A DNA stretch of 48,427 bases from Deinococcales bacterium (lineage in GTDB: Bacteria; Deinococcota; Deinococci; Deinococcales; JAAFIG01), in contig JAAFIG010000035.1 of NCBI GenBank assembly GCA_013298595.1, positions 1 to 48,427 of the forward strand. Reading direction: 5' to 3'. The translations under genes were made by a program, and so were the position numbers. Under the pieces are notes generated by a model, which was given only the letters and a program-made list of their open reading frames with translations, made no database searches and was not told where the DNA came from. Shown here in pieces: positions 32,327-40,769 of this stretch. Within the stretch, counting starts at the first letter, position 1. Every line of letters begins with the position of its first letter.

Positions 32327-33013
32327 ATGCCGGTCATTGCCCAAAACCATCAACTGATGCAGTACTTAACAATCGAAGATAAAACGATGCTTGAACGTAT
32401 GTGTCCGCCTCGTAAATTTAAGAAAGGACAAGCGATTTATCGGTATCAAGATCGTGCCGATGATTTGTTTATTGTCCATACAGGTAAGGTGAAAATCACC
32501 GCACCCACAGCTGATGGGGGCGAAAGAATTTTATCAGTTTTAGGTCCTGGTGATTTTTTTGGTGAAAGTTTCCTCAGTGGTTTAGAACGCCATACCACTG
32601 ATGCCGTTGCTTTAACCGAACCAGTTATTGCCAGCCCAGTGTGTATTGATAAAATCCTTGAATTAACGGCTAAGCAACCAACCATTGCCATTGCCTTAGC
32701 TCGAGTTTTAGCCCAGAGAGTTCAGGAACTCGAGGCGCAACTCGAAGCTACAACAGCCCCTGTGACAGCTCGGGTTGGTGGAGCTTTAATGGCATTTGCG
32801 GATCGTTTTGGTTTAAAAGTTGCTGATAAAACCAATTTAAAACTTGATTTAACCCATGAAGAACTAGCAGCTTTTGTTGGTAGTACTCGAGTTACAGTGA
32901 CCAACGCTCTTGGCGAGTTGCGCGATCTCGGTTTAGTGGTTGGTACTAGAGGCGAATACGAAATTGATTTGCCAGCTTTACGTGAATTTGTTGAAACAGC
33001 AAGTTTTGTTTAG
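32327..33013 (+). CDS. Crp/Fnr-family transcriptional regulator
   Basis: This 228-residue protein has an N-terminal cyclic-nucleotide-binding-type beta barrel (GQAIYRYQDRADDLFIVHTGKVKI, GPGDFFGESFLSG) and the long dimer helix. The C-terminal winged helix-turn-helix contains LTHEELAAFVGSTRVTVTNALGELRDLG. No Fnr-type N-terminal cysteine cluster for iron-sulfur is present. The ligand and targets are unknown. It is divergent to gmk with 78 nt between the starts. Confidence 0.93.
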   Translation: MPVIAQNHQLMQYLTIEDKTMLERMCPPRKFKKGQAIYRYQDRADDLFIVHTGKVKITAPTADGGERILSVLGPGDFFGESFLSGLERHTTDAVALTEPVIASPVCIDKILELTAKQPTIAIALARVLAQRVQELEAQLEATTAPVTARVGGALMAFADRFGLKVADKTNLKLDLTHEELAAFVGSTRVTVTNALGELRDLGLVVGTRGEYEIDLPALREFVETASFV

Positions 33014-33044
33014 GTTCGTTTAACAATTATGGGTTGTAAAGCCT

Positions 33045-33050
33045 TAAACT
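33045..33050 (+). promoter_or_regulatory. -10 element (TAAACT) of the glutamine cyclotransferase gene
   Basis: TAAACT ends 6 nt before the ATG at 33057. Confidence 0.55.
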
Positions 33051-33056
33051 AATGCC

Positions 33057-33812
33057 ATGAAATTATTTGTGGCATTTTTTGTTGCTTTGTTTGGATCTGG
33101 TTCCATTGCCCAAGCACCTCGAGCAACCATGCAAAGTTACACAGTTGTTGCAAAATTCCCACATGATCCAAAATCGTATACCCAAGGCTTGTTATGGAAT
33201 GGCAAAACCCTGAACGAAAGCTCTGGGCAGTATGGCTCGAGTTTTGTACGAGAAACCACTTTAGAAGGCAAAGTATTACAACAAACCGATATTAACGATA
33301 AAAAAGTGTTTGCCGAAGGCTTAGCTTTACTAAACGGCAAACTCTATCAACTGACTTGGCAAGAACATATCGCTTTTGTTTACGATGCTAAAACCCTGAA
33401 ACTCGAGGGGAAACGTACATATGCCACAGATGGCTGGGGTCTTACCACGGATGGTAAAAACCTCATTATGTCCGATGGGACAAGCACAATTTATTATCTC
33501 GAGCCAAGCACTTTTAAGGTCTTACGAAAAATTACAGTCAGAAATGGTAGTTCAGAAGTCTCTAATGTCAATGAACTCGAGCTGATTAATGGTGAAATAT
33601 GGGCAAATATTTGGAATACCGATTTAATTGCTCGTATTAACCCGCAAAATGGTCAGGTCAATGCTTTTGTGAATATGGTGGGTTTACGTCCTGATAAAAA
33701 CCTCGAGAATTCAGATGCAGTGCTCAATGGCATTGCATACGATGCCAAGAATAATCGTATTTTTGTGACTGGAAAATACTGGGATACCTTGTATCAAATT
33801 AAAGTCAAGTAA
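33057..33812 (+). CDS. Glutaminyl-peptide (glutamine) cyclotransferase, plant/bacterial beta-propeller type
   Basis: This 251-residue exported enzyme makes N-terminal pyroglutamate. It has a signal peptide (MKLFVAFFVALFGSGSIAQ) and a five-bladed beta-propeller with YTQGLLWNG near residue 42, ESSGQYGSSF near 53 and AEGLALLNGKLYQLTW near 86. DGWGLTTDG, NELELINGEIWANIW near 177 and NGIAYDAKNNRIFVTGKYW follow, all family landmarks. It probably acts in the periplasm or outside the cell. Confidence 0.92.
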   Translation: MKLFVAFFVALFGSGSIAQAPRATMQSYTVVAKFPHDPKSYTQGLLWNGKTLNESSGQYGSSFVRETTLEGKVLQQTDINDKKVFAEGLALLNGKLYQLTWQEHIAFVYDAKTLKLEGKRTYATDGWGLTTDGKNLIMSDGTSTIYYLEPSTFKVLRKITVRNGSSEVSNVNELELINGEIWANIWNTDLIARINPQNGQVNAFVNMVGLRPDKNLENSDAVLNGIAYDAKNNRIFVTGKYWDTLYQIKVK

Positions 33813-33854
33813 TTATACAGAATTGTGTTAATCAGTCGTGTATTTTGAGGCGAT

Positions 33855-34012
33855 TTACCGACTAAGCGCGAACAGCCCGCTTCGCTCCTGTGTGCCACCA
33901 GTCCAGCCATGGACGCGATGGTGCTGTCTTGTGAGCAAGAACGACAGTTTGACCGCTTTTTGCGACCCAAGCGCGAGTAGCCCGTGAGGTGCTGCTTTCA
34001 GGGTCAAGATGG
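33855..34012. repeat. Second cluster of degenerate intergenic repeats, copies C and E
   Basis: Copy C (33970-34012) reads AGCGCGAGTAGCCCGTGAGG followed by TGCTGC and AGGGTCAAGA, the reverse complement of the family at 31314-31518. Copy E (33855-33955) carries AGCGCGAACAGCCCGC in the same orientation. Its reverse complement also has GTTCTTGCT and CGCTTAGTCGG, which are shared with copies D and A. The two copies lie next to each other between glutamine cyclotransferase and the TPR-GH26 gene. No CTCGAG occurs here. Confidence 0.6.
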
Positions 34013-34042
34013 TCAAACGAGAGTGATTAAGTTAATTCCGTA

Positions 34043-35593
34043 TCACTCGGCTGTAAAAAATTGTTTTCTCGAGAGGAGCAATTTATTTTTGGCATCAAAA
34101 ACGTGTACTTCGATGGTGTGTTTACCTGTGCTGAGGGCAGGTAACTGTGCGTTATAAGGAATGGTTTGGCTTTCGGCAACCACTTTGCCATCGAGTAAAT
34201 ACTGTACTTTTTTGGGTAACGGATCAAAGGTTTTGACCCATGCTGTCACATCAAAAGGCACAGTGGCATTGATTCGACTTGGAAAACGACTCGGCATCAC
34301 AGTGGGTTCACGAAAATCTCGAATAAAAATTGGATTGGTCAACAACGTCTTGAACACTTCGAGTTTCGCTCCAACCAATTGGTAATTGTTGCGTCTTTCG
34401 GCAGCTCGAGATGGTGTGACAAATTTGCTACGAATCATGTCTATATCTAACCAATTGATATTTTTGACTCGAGGGTAACGCTGTGCCACTCCCCAGTACA
34501 GCATCTGCATTTTTTGGGTAGCAAAATCGGTGTAATCAATATTTGGTGTGGCAAGGGTTTCGTGACTGGCAGCATATTCGGATATTTGAATGGGGTGCCG
34601 ACTGGCGTATTTAGCGTAAATGCCACGCAATTGGTCGCTTGGCGAAACCCGCAGATTACTTTGATTGATGTCACCATTGGAAAAAGGTGTGCTGTACATG
34701 GAAACCCCAACCCAATCCACATATTCTTCGCCAGGGTAGTACTGATCGAGCACCTCGAGTCGACTTGCCATTGGCATCCAGACAATGGCTGTATTTTTGG
34801 CAATACGATGAAATATTTTAGCAACTAAACGAAATTTTTCGATGTACAAACGCGGATTTTTGCTCCATTCATTGCTGGGGTCGTTGAATTCACCTGCAAA
34901 ACGAAAAAACGTTTTTACCCCCGAATCTCGGACAGCTTCGGCAAAAGGAATTAACATGCTTTCTGTGACTTGGGCTAATGGCACACCTGGTTCGATTGCC
35001 AGATGCACAATGCCATCTGCCTTTTTGACGGCCCGAAAGAAACGAGTTGGAAAAAATGGACGATTTACAGTACTCTGGCTAGGAAAAATCAGTTTGTGAT
35101 AACGAAAATACACAGCCACTTCCGAACCTAAACGCGAACTTAGACGCAAATGATCTTGGTTGTCTATGCCTGTTTCATCGACATACATGCCAAGCATCAC
35201 CCCGTTATTTGGCTCGAGTTTGGCTCGTTTTTTGCGCGGTTGGCTGGCTTGCCATAAGTACACTTCACCTTGTTGCCGATATGGATTTGTTCGATTCTCG
35301 AGAGCTTGAGCTGTGACTTTATCGTTTTTAGCACGGTATTTTTGAATAGCCATATCAAAAGCAGCAGTGGCTTGATCGTATTTCTCGAGTTTGACGTATG
35401 CTTCGCCTAACCAACGATAATTGGCAGCCGAAGGATTGCCTTTAACAGCATTTTGAAAGGCTGCAATTGCACTCGAGTAATCACCACTTTTTAAGGCGTT
35501 TTGCCCAGTTGCATACCATTGATCGGCGTTGCGTTGCGATACTGCGATACCTGAAAGAAATAAAACACCAAGAAGCCAATGCCAAGATTTCAT
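34043..35593 (-). CDS. Exported TPR protein with a GH26-like glycoside hydrolase domain
   Basis: This 516-residue protein has a signal peptide (MKSWHWLLGVLFLSGIAVS), two or three TPR repeats (ADQWYATGQNALKSGDYSSA, AANYRWLGEAYVKLEKYDQA) and then a TIM-barrel-like domain. FFRFAGEFND near residue 230 matches the GH26 acid/base Glu. PIQISEYAASH near 338 matches the nucleophile Glu. A final beta domain (VQYLLDGKVVAES) looks Ig-like. GH26 enzymes act on mannans, so polysaccharide hydrolysis is likely, though the substrate is open. Confidence 0.75.
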   Translation of the reverse strand: MKSWHWLLGVLFLSGIAVSQRNADQWYATGQNALKSGDYSSAIAAFQNAVKGNPSAANYRWLGEAYVKLEKYDQATAAFDMAIQKYRAKNDKVTAQALENRTNPYRQQGEVYLWQASQPRKKRAKLEPNNGVMLGMYVDETGIDNQDHLRLSSRLGSEVAVYFRYHKLIFPSQSTVNRPFFPTRFFRAVKKADGIVHLAIEPGVPLAQVTESMLIPFAEAVRDSGVKTFFRFAGEFNDPSNEWSKNPRLYIEKFRLVAKIFHRIAKNTAIVWMPMASRLEVLDQYYPGEEYVDWVGVSMYSTPFSNGDINQSNLRVSPSDQLRGIYAKYASRHPIQISEYAASHETLATPNIDYTDFATQKMQMLYWGVAQRYPRVKNINWLDIDMIRSKFVTPSRAAERRNNYQLVGAKLEVFKTLLTNPIFIRDFREPTVMPSRFPSRINATVPFDVTAWVKTFDPLPKKVQYLLDGKVVAESQTIPYNAQLPALSTGKHTIEVHVFDAKNKLLLSRKQFFTAE

Positions 35594-35599
35594 AGGTTT

Positions 35600-35605
35600 A
35601 TTGTA
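35600..35605 (-). promoter_or_regulatory. -10 element (TACAAT) of the TPR-GH26 gene
   Basis: On the minus strand TACAAT ends 6 nt before the ATG at 35593. Confidence 0.55.
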
Positions 35606-35675
35606 CTGAAATTACAATAACAGCTCGAGAAATAGGTTGGTTAGCTTGTTCTGGACAGATGATTCGATCTACAAA

Positions 35676-37457
35676 TTAAAACCAGTTTTCTTGCATCTCG
35701 AGGGTGGTGGTGTCAAAACTGGTTAATAAATTGCTCCAGACTGCTACTTTGGGCAATTCGTATTTAAAAAAGTATTTGCAGGTCTGCATTTTGCCATTGT
35801 AAAATTCTTGTTCTGAAGCACTGAGTTTTTGTTGTAAAGCTGTTTGGGCAACACTCGCTTGTATTAACCATTGCCATGCCACAACAATGTGTCCTAGCAT
35901 CTCGAGATAATGCCAGCTATTAGCAAGGCGTAATTCTGGACTGGCTTGGGCACTCATCAGTGTCATCGTGGTTTCTTGGGCAGCATCTAAGGCATGGTCT
36001 AAAGATTCTGCTAATGCAAATAAGTTGTTTTCTCTGGCATTTTTGGTACTGGCACGGATTCGGCTCGAGAGCAATTGAAAACCTAAGCCATTTTGCATCG
36101 GGATTTTTCTGCCTAATAAATCAATGCCTTGGATACCATTGGTGCCTTCGTGAATTGGGTTAAGACGGTTATCTCGGTAAATTTGTTCAACAGGGTATTC
36201 TCGAGTATAGCCGTATCCGCCCAGTATCTGAATGGCATGATAATTGGCTTCTAAACCATAATGGGTACTCCAAGCTTTGACGATGGGTGTTAACAATTCA
36301 AGCAGTACGTTGGCTTCATGTCTCGAGGTTGCATCTTCATGGGTTTGGTGGTCGTCTACTAATCTCGAGGCGTATAAGCACAGGGCTAATGCACCTTCGG
36401 ATAGGGCTTTTTGTGCCATTAACATGCGTTTGACATCGGTGTGTTCGATGATACGAATTTGGTTTGTTAATGGGTCTTTGTTGCTCAGTGCTCTCCCTTG
36501 GCGGCGCTCGAGGGCGTAACTTAGGCTGTATTCGTAACCTGCACAGGCAAGGGCTGCGCCACCTAGCCCAACACCGATTCGTGCTTCGTTCATCATTTGG
36601 AACATGTATGCCAAGCCTTGGTGTGGTTCGCCGACCAATTCGGCTATGCAGTTATCTTGTTCACCCAGTGCTAATAGCGCATTGGTTGTGCCTCGGTAAC
36701 CCATTTTATGATTTAAACCTGCTAAGTTGACATCGTTAGCAACTAACGCGCCATTCTCGAGCCGATACTTTGGCACAATAAATAAACTAATGCCTTTGAC
36801 ACCAGCAGGGGCATTTGGTAATTTTGCCAGCACTAAGTGTACGATATTCTCGGCTAAATTATGATCGCCAGCCGAAATCCACATTTTGCTGCCTTTGATG
36901 TTGTACTGACCATCTGCTCGAGGGGTGGCTTTGCTGAGGATATCGGTCAGGCTACTGCCTGCATGTGGTTCGGACAGGCACATGGTGCCAAACCATTCTC
37001 CTGCCAGCATTTTTTTCCAATACATGTCTTTTTGGGCTGTTGTGCCAAAACTCGAGATCAGATTACCTGCCCCGATGGTTAAGAAAGCATAGGCGGTTGT
37101 ACCGCAATTGGCTGCTAAAAATAAGGCTTGGCAGGCATTCCAGATGACATTGGGTAATTGCATCCCACCATCGGCAAAACTGGCAGCGGCAGCAAAAAAA
37201 CCAGCTTCGCGTAATTTGTCTAAGGCTTGTTTGGTTTCTGGGATAATCTGAAATTCGCCGTTTACGACATGTGGTTCTTCGAGATCACTTTTACGATAGT
37301 GAGGTGCGAATTCTTTTTTGGCAAGCTCGGCAGCCATTTTTAAGACATCATCAAACATGCTTTTATCATGTTCAGCAAAGTGTTCACGGCTGAGGAGTTG
37401 TTCGGACTGCAAGCATTCGTATAATACAAATGTCAAATCACGCTGACTAAGGGACAT
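35676..37457 (-). CDS. Acyl-CoA dehydrogenase (long form with extra C-terminal domain)
   Basis: This 593-residue flavoprotein oxidises an acyl-CoA to the enoyl-CoA. It has MCLSEPHAGSSLTDI near residue 155 and GSKMWISAGDH near 190 (FAD site). NHKMGYRGTTNALL near 243 and MMNEARIGVGLGG near 283 follow. HEGTNGIQGIDLLGRK near 442 sits where the catalytic base lies in this subgroup. The size and C-terminal domain match the AcdA/DmdC-like group. Substrates could include methylmercaptopropionyl-CoA. The start at 37457 is set by the -10 box; an upstream ATG lies in the spacer. Confidence 0.9.
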   Translation of the reverse strand: MSLSQRDLTFVLYECLQSEQLLSREHFAEHDKSMFDDVLKMAAELAKKEFAPHYRKSDLEEPHVVNGEFQIIPETKQALDKLREAGFFAAAASFADGGMQLPNVIWNACQALFLAANCGTTAYAFLTIGAGNLISSFGTTAQKDMYWKKMLAGEWFGTMCLSEPHAGSSLTDILSKATPRADGQYNIKGSKMWISAGDHNLAENIVHLVLAKLPNAPAGVKGISLFIVPKYRLENGALVANDVNLAGLNHKMGYRGTTNALLALGEQDNCIAELVGEPHQGLAYMFQMMNEARIGVGLGGAALACAGYEYSLSYALERRQGRALSNKDPLTNQIRIIEHTDVKRMLMAQKALSEGALALCLYASRLVDDHQTHEDATSRHEANVLLELLTPIVKAWSTHYGLEANYHAIQILGGYGYTREYPVEQIYRDNRLNPIHEGTNGIQGIDLLGRKIPMQNGLGFQLLSSRIRASTKNARENNLFALAESLDHALDAAQETTMTLMSAQASPELRLANSWHYLEMLGHIVVAWQWLIQASVAQTALQQKLSASEQEFYNGKMQTCKYFFKYELPKVAVWSNLLTSFDTTTLEMQENWF

Positions 37458-37464
37458 GCTCAGC

Positions 37465-37500
37465 ATTCTACGTCAAGAGAGAACATAACAACTGTATACT
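37465..37500. promoter_or_regulatory. Divergent leaderless promoters of the acyl-CoA dehydrogenase and lipid kinase genes
   Basis: TAGAAT on the minus strand (37465-37470) ends 7 nt before the dehydrogenase ATG. TATACT on the plus strand (37495-37500) ends 6 nt before the kinase ATG at 37507. The two share 49 nt between the start codons. Confidence 0.65.
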
Positions 37501-37506
37501 CGAGAC

Positions 37507-38391
37507 ATGCTTCATCTTGTGATTAACCCTAGCGCGGGCGGCGGACGCGCAGCTCGTGCTATTCCTGCCTTACAAAACTTAGTGGCTGCTCGTAAACTCG
37601 AGACAACGTTGCATTTAACCCAAGCAGCTGGTGATGCCTTGCTACTCGCTCAACAATTACCGATGCTTGAGCCAATTATTGTGGTTGGTGGTGATGGCAC
37701 ACTGCATGAAGTTATTCGTGGTGCACTGGATGGTCAGGATCGTACTGAACGAGTGATCGGTGTGATTCCGCTAGGTACTGGTGATGATTTTGCTCGGGGT
37801 ACAGGGATTCCGTTGCAGAATCTGGATGCTGCTTTAAATATCATTGAGCGAGGTAGAACAAAGTGGTTTGATGCAGCCCGAATTGGTGATCGGAGTTTCC
37901 TCAATGGTTTTGGTGCGGGTTTTGACGCACAAGTGGCGCGTACTGTCAAAAATACCCCAAAGGCTTTACCAGGAAGTTTGCGTTATTTGTTGGCAATTTT
38001 TCAAGAACTCAGCGCCCTTGAGCCTCGACAAGCCAAAATTTTTGCCGATGGACAGTTGGTTTACGAAAATGCTGCTTTGCTCGTCGCTATTATGAATTTA
38101 AAAGGTTATGGTGGTGGTTTACAAATGAACCCCAATTTTAATGGTTTAGATGGTTTACTCGAGATTATTATTGCGGGGCAATTTTCTAAGCTTGGCACAT
38201 TAGGTATTTTGCCAAAACTTGCCCAAGGTAAACATCTTGGGCATCCGCAAGTTCAAGTGGTACAAGCTAAACATATTCGCCTCGAGTGGGCAGATGTTAT
38301 GCCAGCTCATGTGGATGGCGAAATGCTCGAGCCTAATCGGGTTTTTGAAGTGCAAGTGCTGCCACAAGCGATATCTATTTTTGTGCCGTAA
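37507..38391 (+). CDS. Diacylglycerol kinase-family lipid kinase
   Basis: This 294-residue protein has the DAGK/YegS-type catalytic domain: INPSAGGGRAARAIP near the start, VVGGDGTLHEVIRGALDG near residue 60 (nucleotide site), GVIPLGTGDDFARGTGIP near 84 and LNGFGAGFDAQVA near 129. AHVDGEMLE near 271 is the C-terminal family motif. It phosphorylates a diacylglycerol or related lipid. The lipid is not determined by sequence. Confidence 0.9.
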   Translation: MLHLVINPSAGGGRAARAIPALQNLVAARKLETTLHLTQAAGDALLLAQQLPMLEPIIVVGGDGTLHEVIRGALDGQDRTERVIGVIPLGTGDDFARGTGIPLQNLDAALNIIERGRTKWFDAARIGDRSFLNGFGAGFDAQVARTVKNTPKALPGSLRYLLAIFQELSALEPRQAKIFADGQLVYENAALLVAIMNLKGYGGGLQMNPNFNGLDGLLEIIIAGQFSKLGTLGILPKLAQGKHLGHPQVQVVQAKHIRLEWADVMPAHVDGEMLEPNRVFEVQVLPQAISIFVP

Positions 38392-38575
38392 TGGGTTTCT
38401 GCACATCTGAAGGTTTGATTGCTTTGGATGGGTTTTGTGCTAGATAACTGATTGCTTTTGAGCGATTACTATGTTATGTTGATTGAAATAAACGTATTTA
38501 TTGTTACTACTGATTGCAATTTGGTGGTTCAGATATTTTATTTTTCATCACTTGGTCTTCAATGCTTGGAGAAAA

Positions 38576-39373
38576 ATGCTCGAGCAACGCTTGCAAAAAA
38601 TTCAACAATACCTTTACCAACATGGTCACTCGAGTGTCCAGACGTTGGTTGAATACACCGATTCGTCGCTAGCAACAGTGCGCCGAGACCTCGAGAAACT
38701 CGAAGCCGAAGGTGTAGTGATTCGTACCCACGGTGGAGCAAAACTTGCCGAGACCAGCAATGCCGAAATTGGTTTTCGGCAACGTGAACACCGCGAAGTC
38801 AAATATAAACGTGCTATTGCCGAAACAGCTTACGCTCACTTAAAACCAGATAGCAGTATCTTTTTAGACTCGAGTACCACAGCTTTGCAATTGGCTAAAC
38901 GCTTACGTTTACATCCAATGCGCTTACATTTAACAACCAATAGTTTTGCAGCTGCCCAAGAACTTTTTGGTGTTCCAGAGATTAGTTTGCTCTTTGTGGG
39001 TGGGCATATTCGTAGCGAAAACCTTGCTACTATTGGTATGTACGCTGAAGAAACCTTAGACCGCTTATGGTTTGACCAATTATTCATGAGTGCAAATGCT
39101 ATTCATGCCGAACATGGTTTCACCACCTTTGATACCTCAGAAGCAGCCATGAACCGCAAAATGCTCTCTCGAGCCGCTGAACGTTACATGCTTTGTGATG
39201 CCACAAAATTTGGCAAAATTGCCCCACATCATGTAGCAGCATTACAAGTTGCCCAACACATCATCACCGATCAACGCATACCAGATCATTGGAAACAACA
39301 CCTTGCCAATGTCGGTGTGCAACTCGAGCAAGTCAGCACCACCCATATTATTAGCCACAACGAGGCAAGTTAA
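38576..39373 (+). CDS. DeoR-family transcriptional regulator
   Basis: This 265-residue regulator has a DeoR helix-turn-helix (LQKIQQYLYQHGHSSVQTLV, DSSLATVRRDLEKLEAEGV, IRTHGGA) and a DeoRC sugar-phosphate sensor domain (SIFLDSSTTALQLAKRL, LFVGGHIRSEN, FMSANAIHAEHGFTT, CDATKFGK). The start at 38576 follows GGAG, 4-5 nt upstream. It precedes a sugar ABC transporter and a sugar-phosphate enzyme, 25 nt before the binding-protein gene. The whole set is likely one unit that it controls. Confidence 0.93.
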   Translation: MLEQRLQKIQQYLYQHGHSSVQTLVEYTDSSLATVRRDLEKLEAEGVVIRTHGGAKLAETSNAEIGFRQREHREVKYKRAIAETAYAHLKPDSSIFLDSSTTALQLAKRLRLHPMRLHLTTNSFAAAQELFGVPEISLLFVGGHIRSENLATIGMYAEETLDRLWFDQLFMSANAIHAEHGFTTFDTSEAAMNRKMLSRAAERYMLCDATKFGKIAPHHVAALQVAQHIITDQRIPDHWKQHLANVGVQLEQVSTTHIISHNEAS

Positions 39374-39398
39374 TTGTCTCGAGGTAGCAGGAGGATTT

Positions 39399-40652
39399 AT
39401 GAAGAAACGCTGGTTGTTATTAGCAAGTGCTTTTGGTGCCTTAGGGTTGACTGCTTTAGCACAGAGTAAAGTCGAAATCGAATTTTGGTCTTGGTATTTA
39501 TCACCGAAATTTGATCCGTACTTAAAAGGTGTGATTAGTCAATTTGAAGCAGCCAATCCGACAATTTCGGTAAAACTGGTAGACAAACAAGACACCATGG
39601 AACGTGATTTACAAGCAGCCATCGCGCTCGGGAAATCACCAGATGTTGTTAACCTCTGGAGCGATGCAACTGCCGCTGCTGCCCAAAACGGTTTGCTTAC
39701 CCCAGTCACAGACCTGACCAGTATTGCCGATTTACGTGCTCAGTTTTGGGATAACACCCTGGCTATGTTTATCGTGGACGGCAAAAACTATGGCTACCCG
39801 TGGTACGGTTGGACAGACCAAGGCGTTATGGCATATAACTCGGAAATCCTTAAAAAAGCAGGAGTCACTCGAGTACCAAAAACCATTTCTGAACTGTTAA
39901 CAGCTTCAAAACTGATTAAGCAACGCACAGGTTCATATGGTTGGTTACCACCTGTCAAAGACCCAAATGGTGCTAGTTTCCTTGGACAATTTTACCTCGA
40001 GGGATTGCCATTGTTTGCGGGTGGCAAAGCGGCTTTTAACAGCCCAAAGCACATTACGTTGCTGCAAAAATTTATTGAATTGATGAAAGGTGATTTTATT
40101 CCGCAAGATTTATTGCGTAAAGAAGCTTTCCAACTTAATAACGAATACTACAGCCAAGGTAAGAGTGCGTTTATTGTTGGTGGTGCACAAGCTTTGGTTC
40201 GTGTGAAAGATGCAAACAAAGATATTTATAGCAAAACCAAAGTCGTCCCAGCACCACTTGGCGCAGGTGGTGTGCAAACAGGTGGTTCAATGAGTCTTGT
40301 GGTGCCAAAAGCCAGTAAATTCCAAAAAGAAGCAGGCTTGTTTGCCATGTTTATGTCGAATAACAAAGCCCAAGTCCAATTCTCCAAGTTGGCTGGTATT
40401 GTCCCCACCACAAAAGGCGCAGAAAACGACCCTGAACTCAAAGCTGCCAATCCAAACGATGCTCTTGATGTAGCAACATCATTGGTCAGTGGTACGGGTC
40501 GGTTTATTACCCCAGGCTGGAACCCACCAAAAAATACCGATAATGTCTACAAGAACTTTAATGACAATATCGAAGCCGCTTTCCTTGGTTCAAAATCAGC
40601 CCGTCAAGCACTTAATGACGCTGTTGCTTTCTGGAATGCAAACGCAAAATAA
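39399..40652 (+). CDS. ABC sugar transporter substrate-binding protein
   Basis: This 417-residue protein has a signal peptide (MKKRWLLLASAFGALGLTALA) and a family 1 solute-binding fold: EIEFWSWYLSPKFDPYLKG, DVVNLWSDATAAAAQNGLL, GYPWYGWTDQGVMAYN. The ATG at 39399 follows AGGAGG 4 nt upstream, a strong ribosome site. It probably captures an oligosaccharide or amino sugar, inferred from the SIS enzyme downstream. It is the first transport gene after the regulator. Confidence 0.94.
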   Translation: MKKRWLLLASAFGALGLTALAQSKVEIEFWSWYLSPKFDPYLKGVISQFEAANPTISVKLVDKQDTMERDLQAAIALGKSPDVVNLWSDATAAAAQNGLLTPVTDLTSIADLRAQFWDNTLAMFIVDGKNYGYPWYGWTDQGVMAYNSEILKKAGVTRVPKTISELLTASKLIKQRTGSYGWLPPVKDPNGASFLGQFYLEGLPLFAGGKAAFNSPKHITLLQKFIELMKGDFIPQDLLRKEAFQLNNEYYSQGKSAFIVGGAQALVRVKDANKDIYSKTKVVPAPLGAGGVQTGGSMSLVVPKASKFQKEAGLFAMFMSNNKAQVQFSKLAGIVPTTKGAENDPELKAANPNDALDVATSLVSGTGRFITPGWNPPKNTDNVYKNFNDNIEAAFLGSKSARQALNDAVAFWNANAK

Positions 40653-40684
40653 TTCCTAATAATTCTAAGGTTTGAAAAACCGTT

Positions 40685-40718
40685 GAGGTAGGGTAAGCGC
40701 ATGGTCTTACCCTACCTC
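40685..40718 (+). terminator. Hairpin between binding-protein and permease genes
   Basis: GAGGTAGGGTAAG (40685-40697) pairs exactly with CTTACCCTACCTC (40706-40718), a perfect 13-bp stem with an 8-nt loop. It is followed by TCGAG and an A-run, not a T-run. It probably protects the upstream message or lowers readthrough, giving more binding protein than permease. Confidence 0.7.
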
Positions 40719-40769
40719 TCGAGAAAAAATTGCAAAACACAAAATTGCTAGATCATAAAAGAGTGAAGA

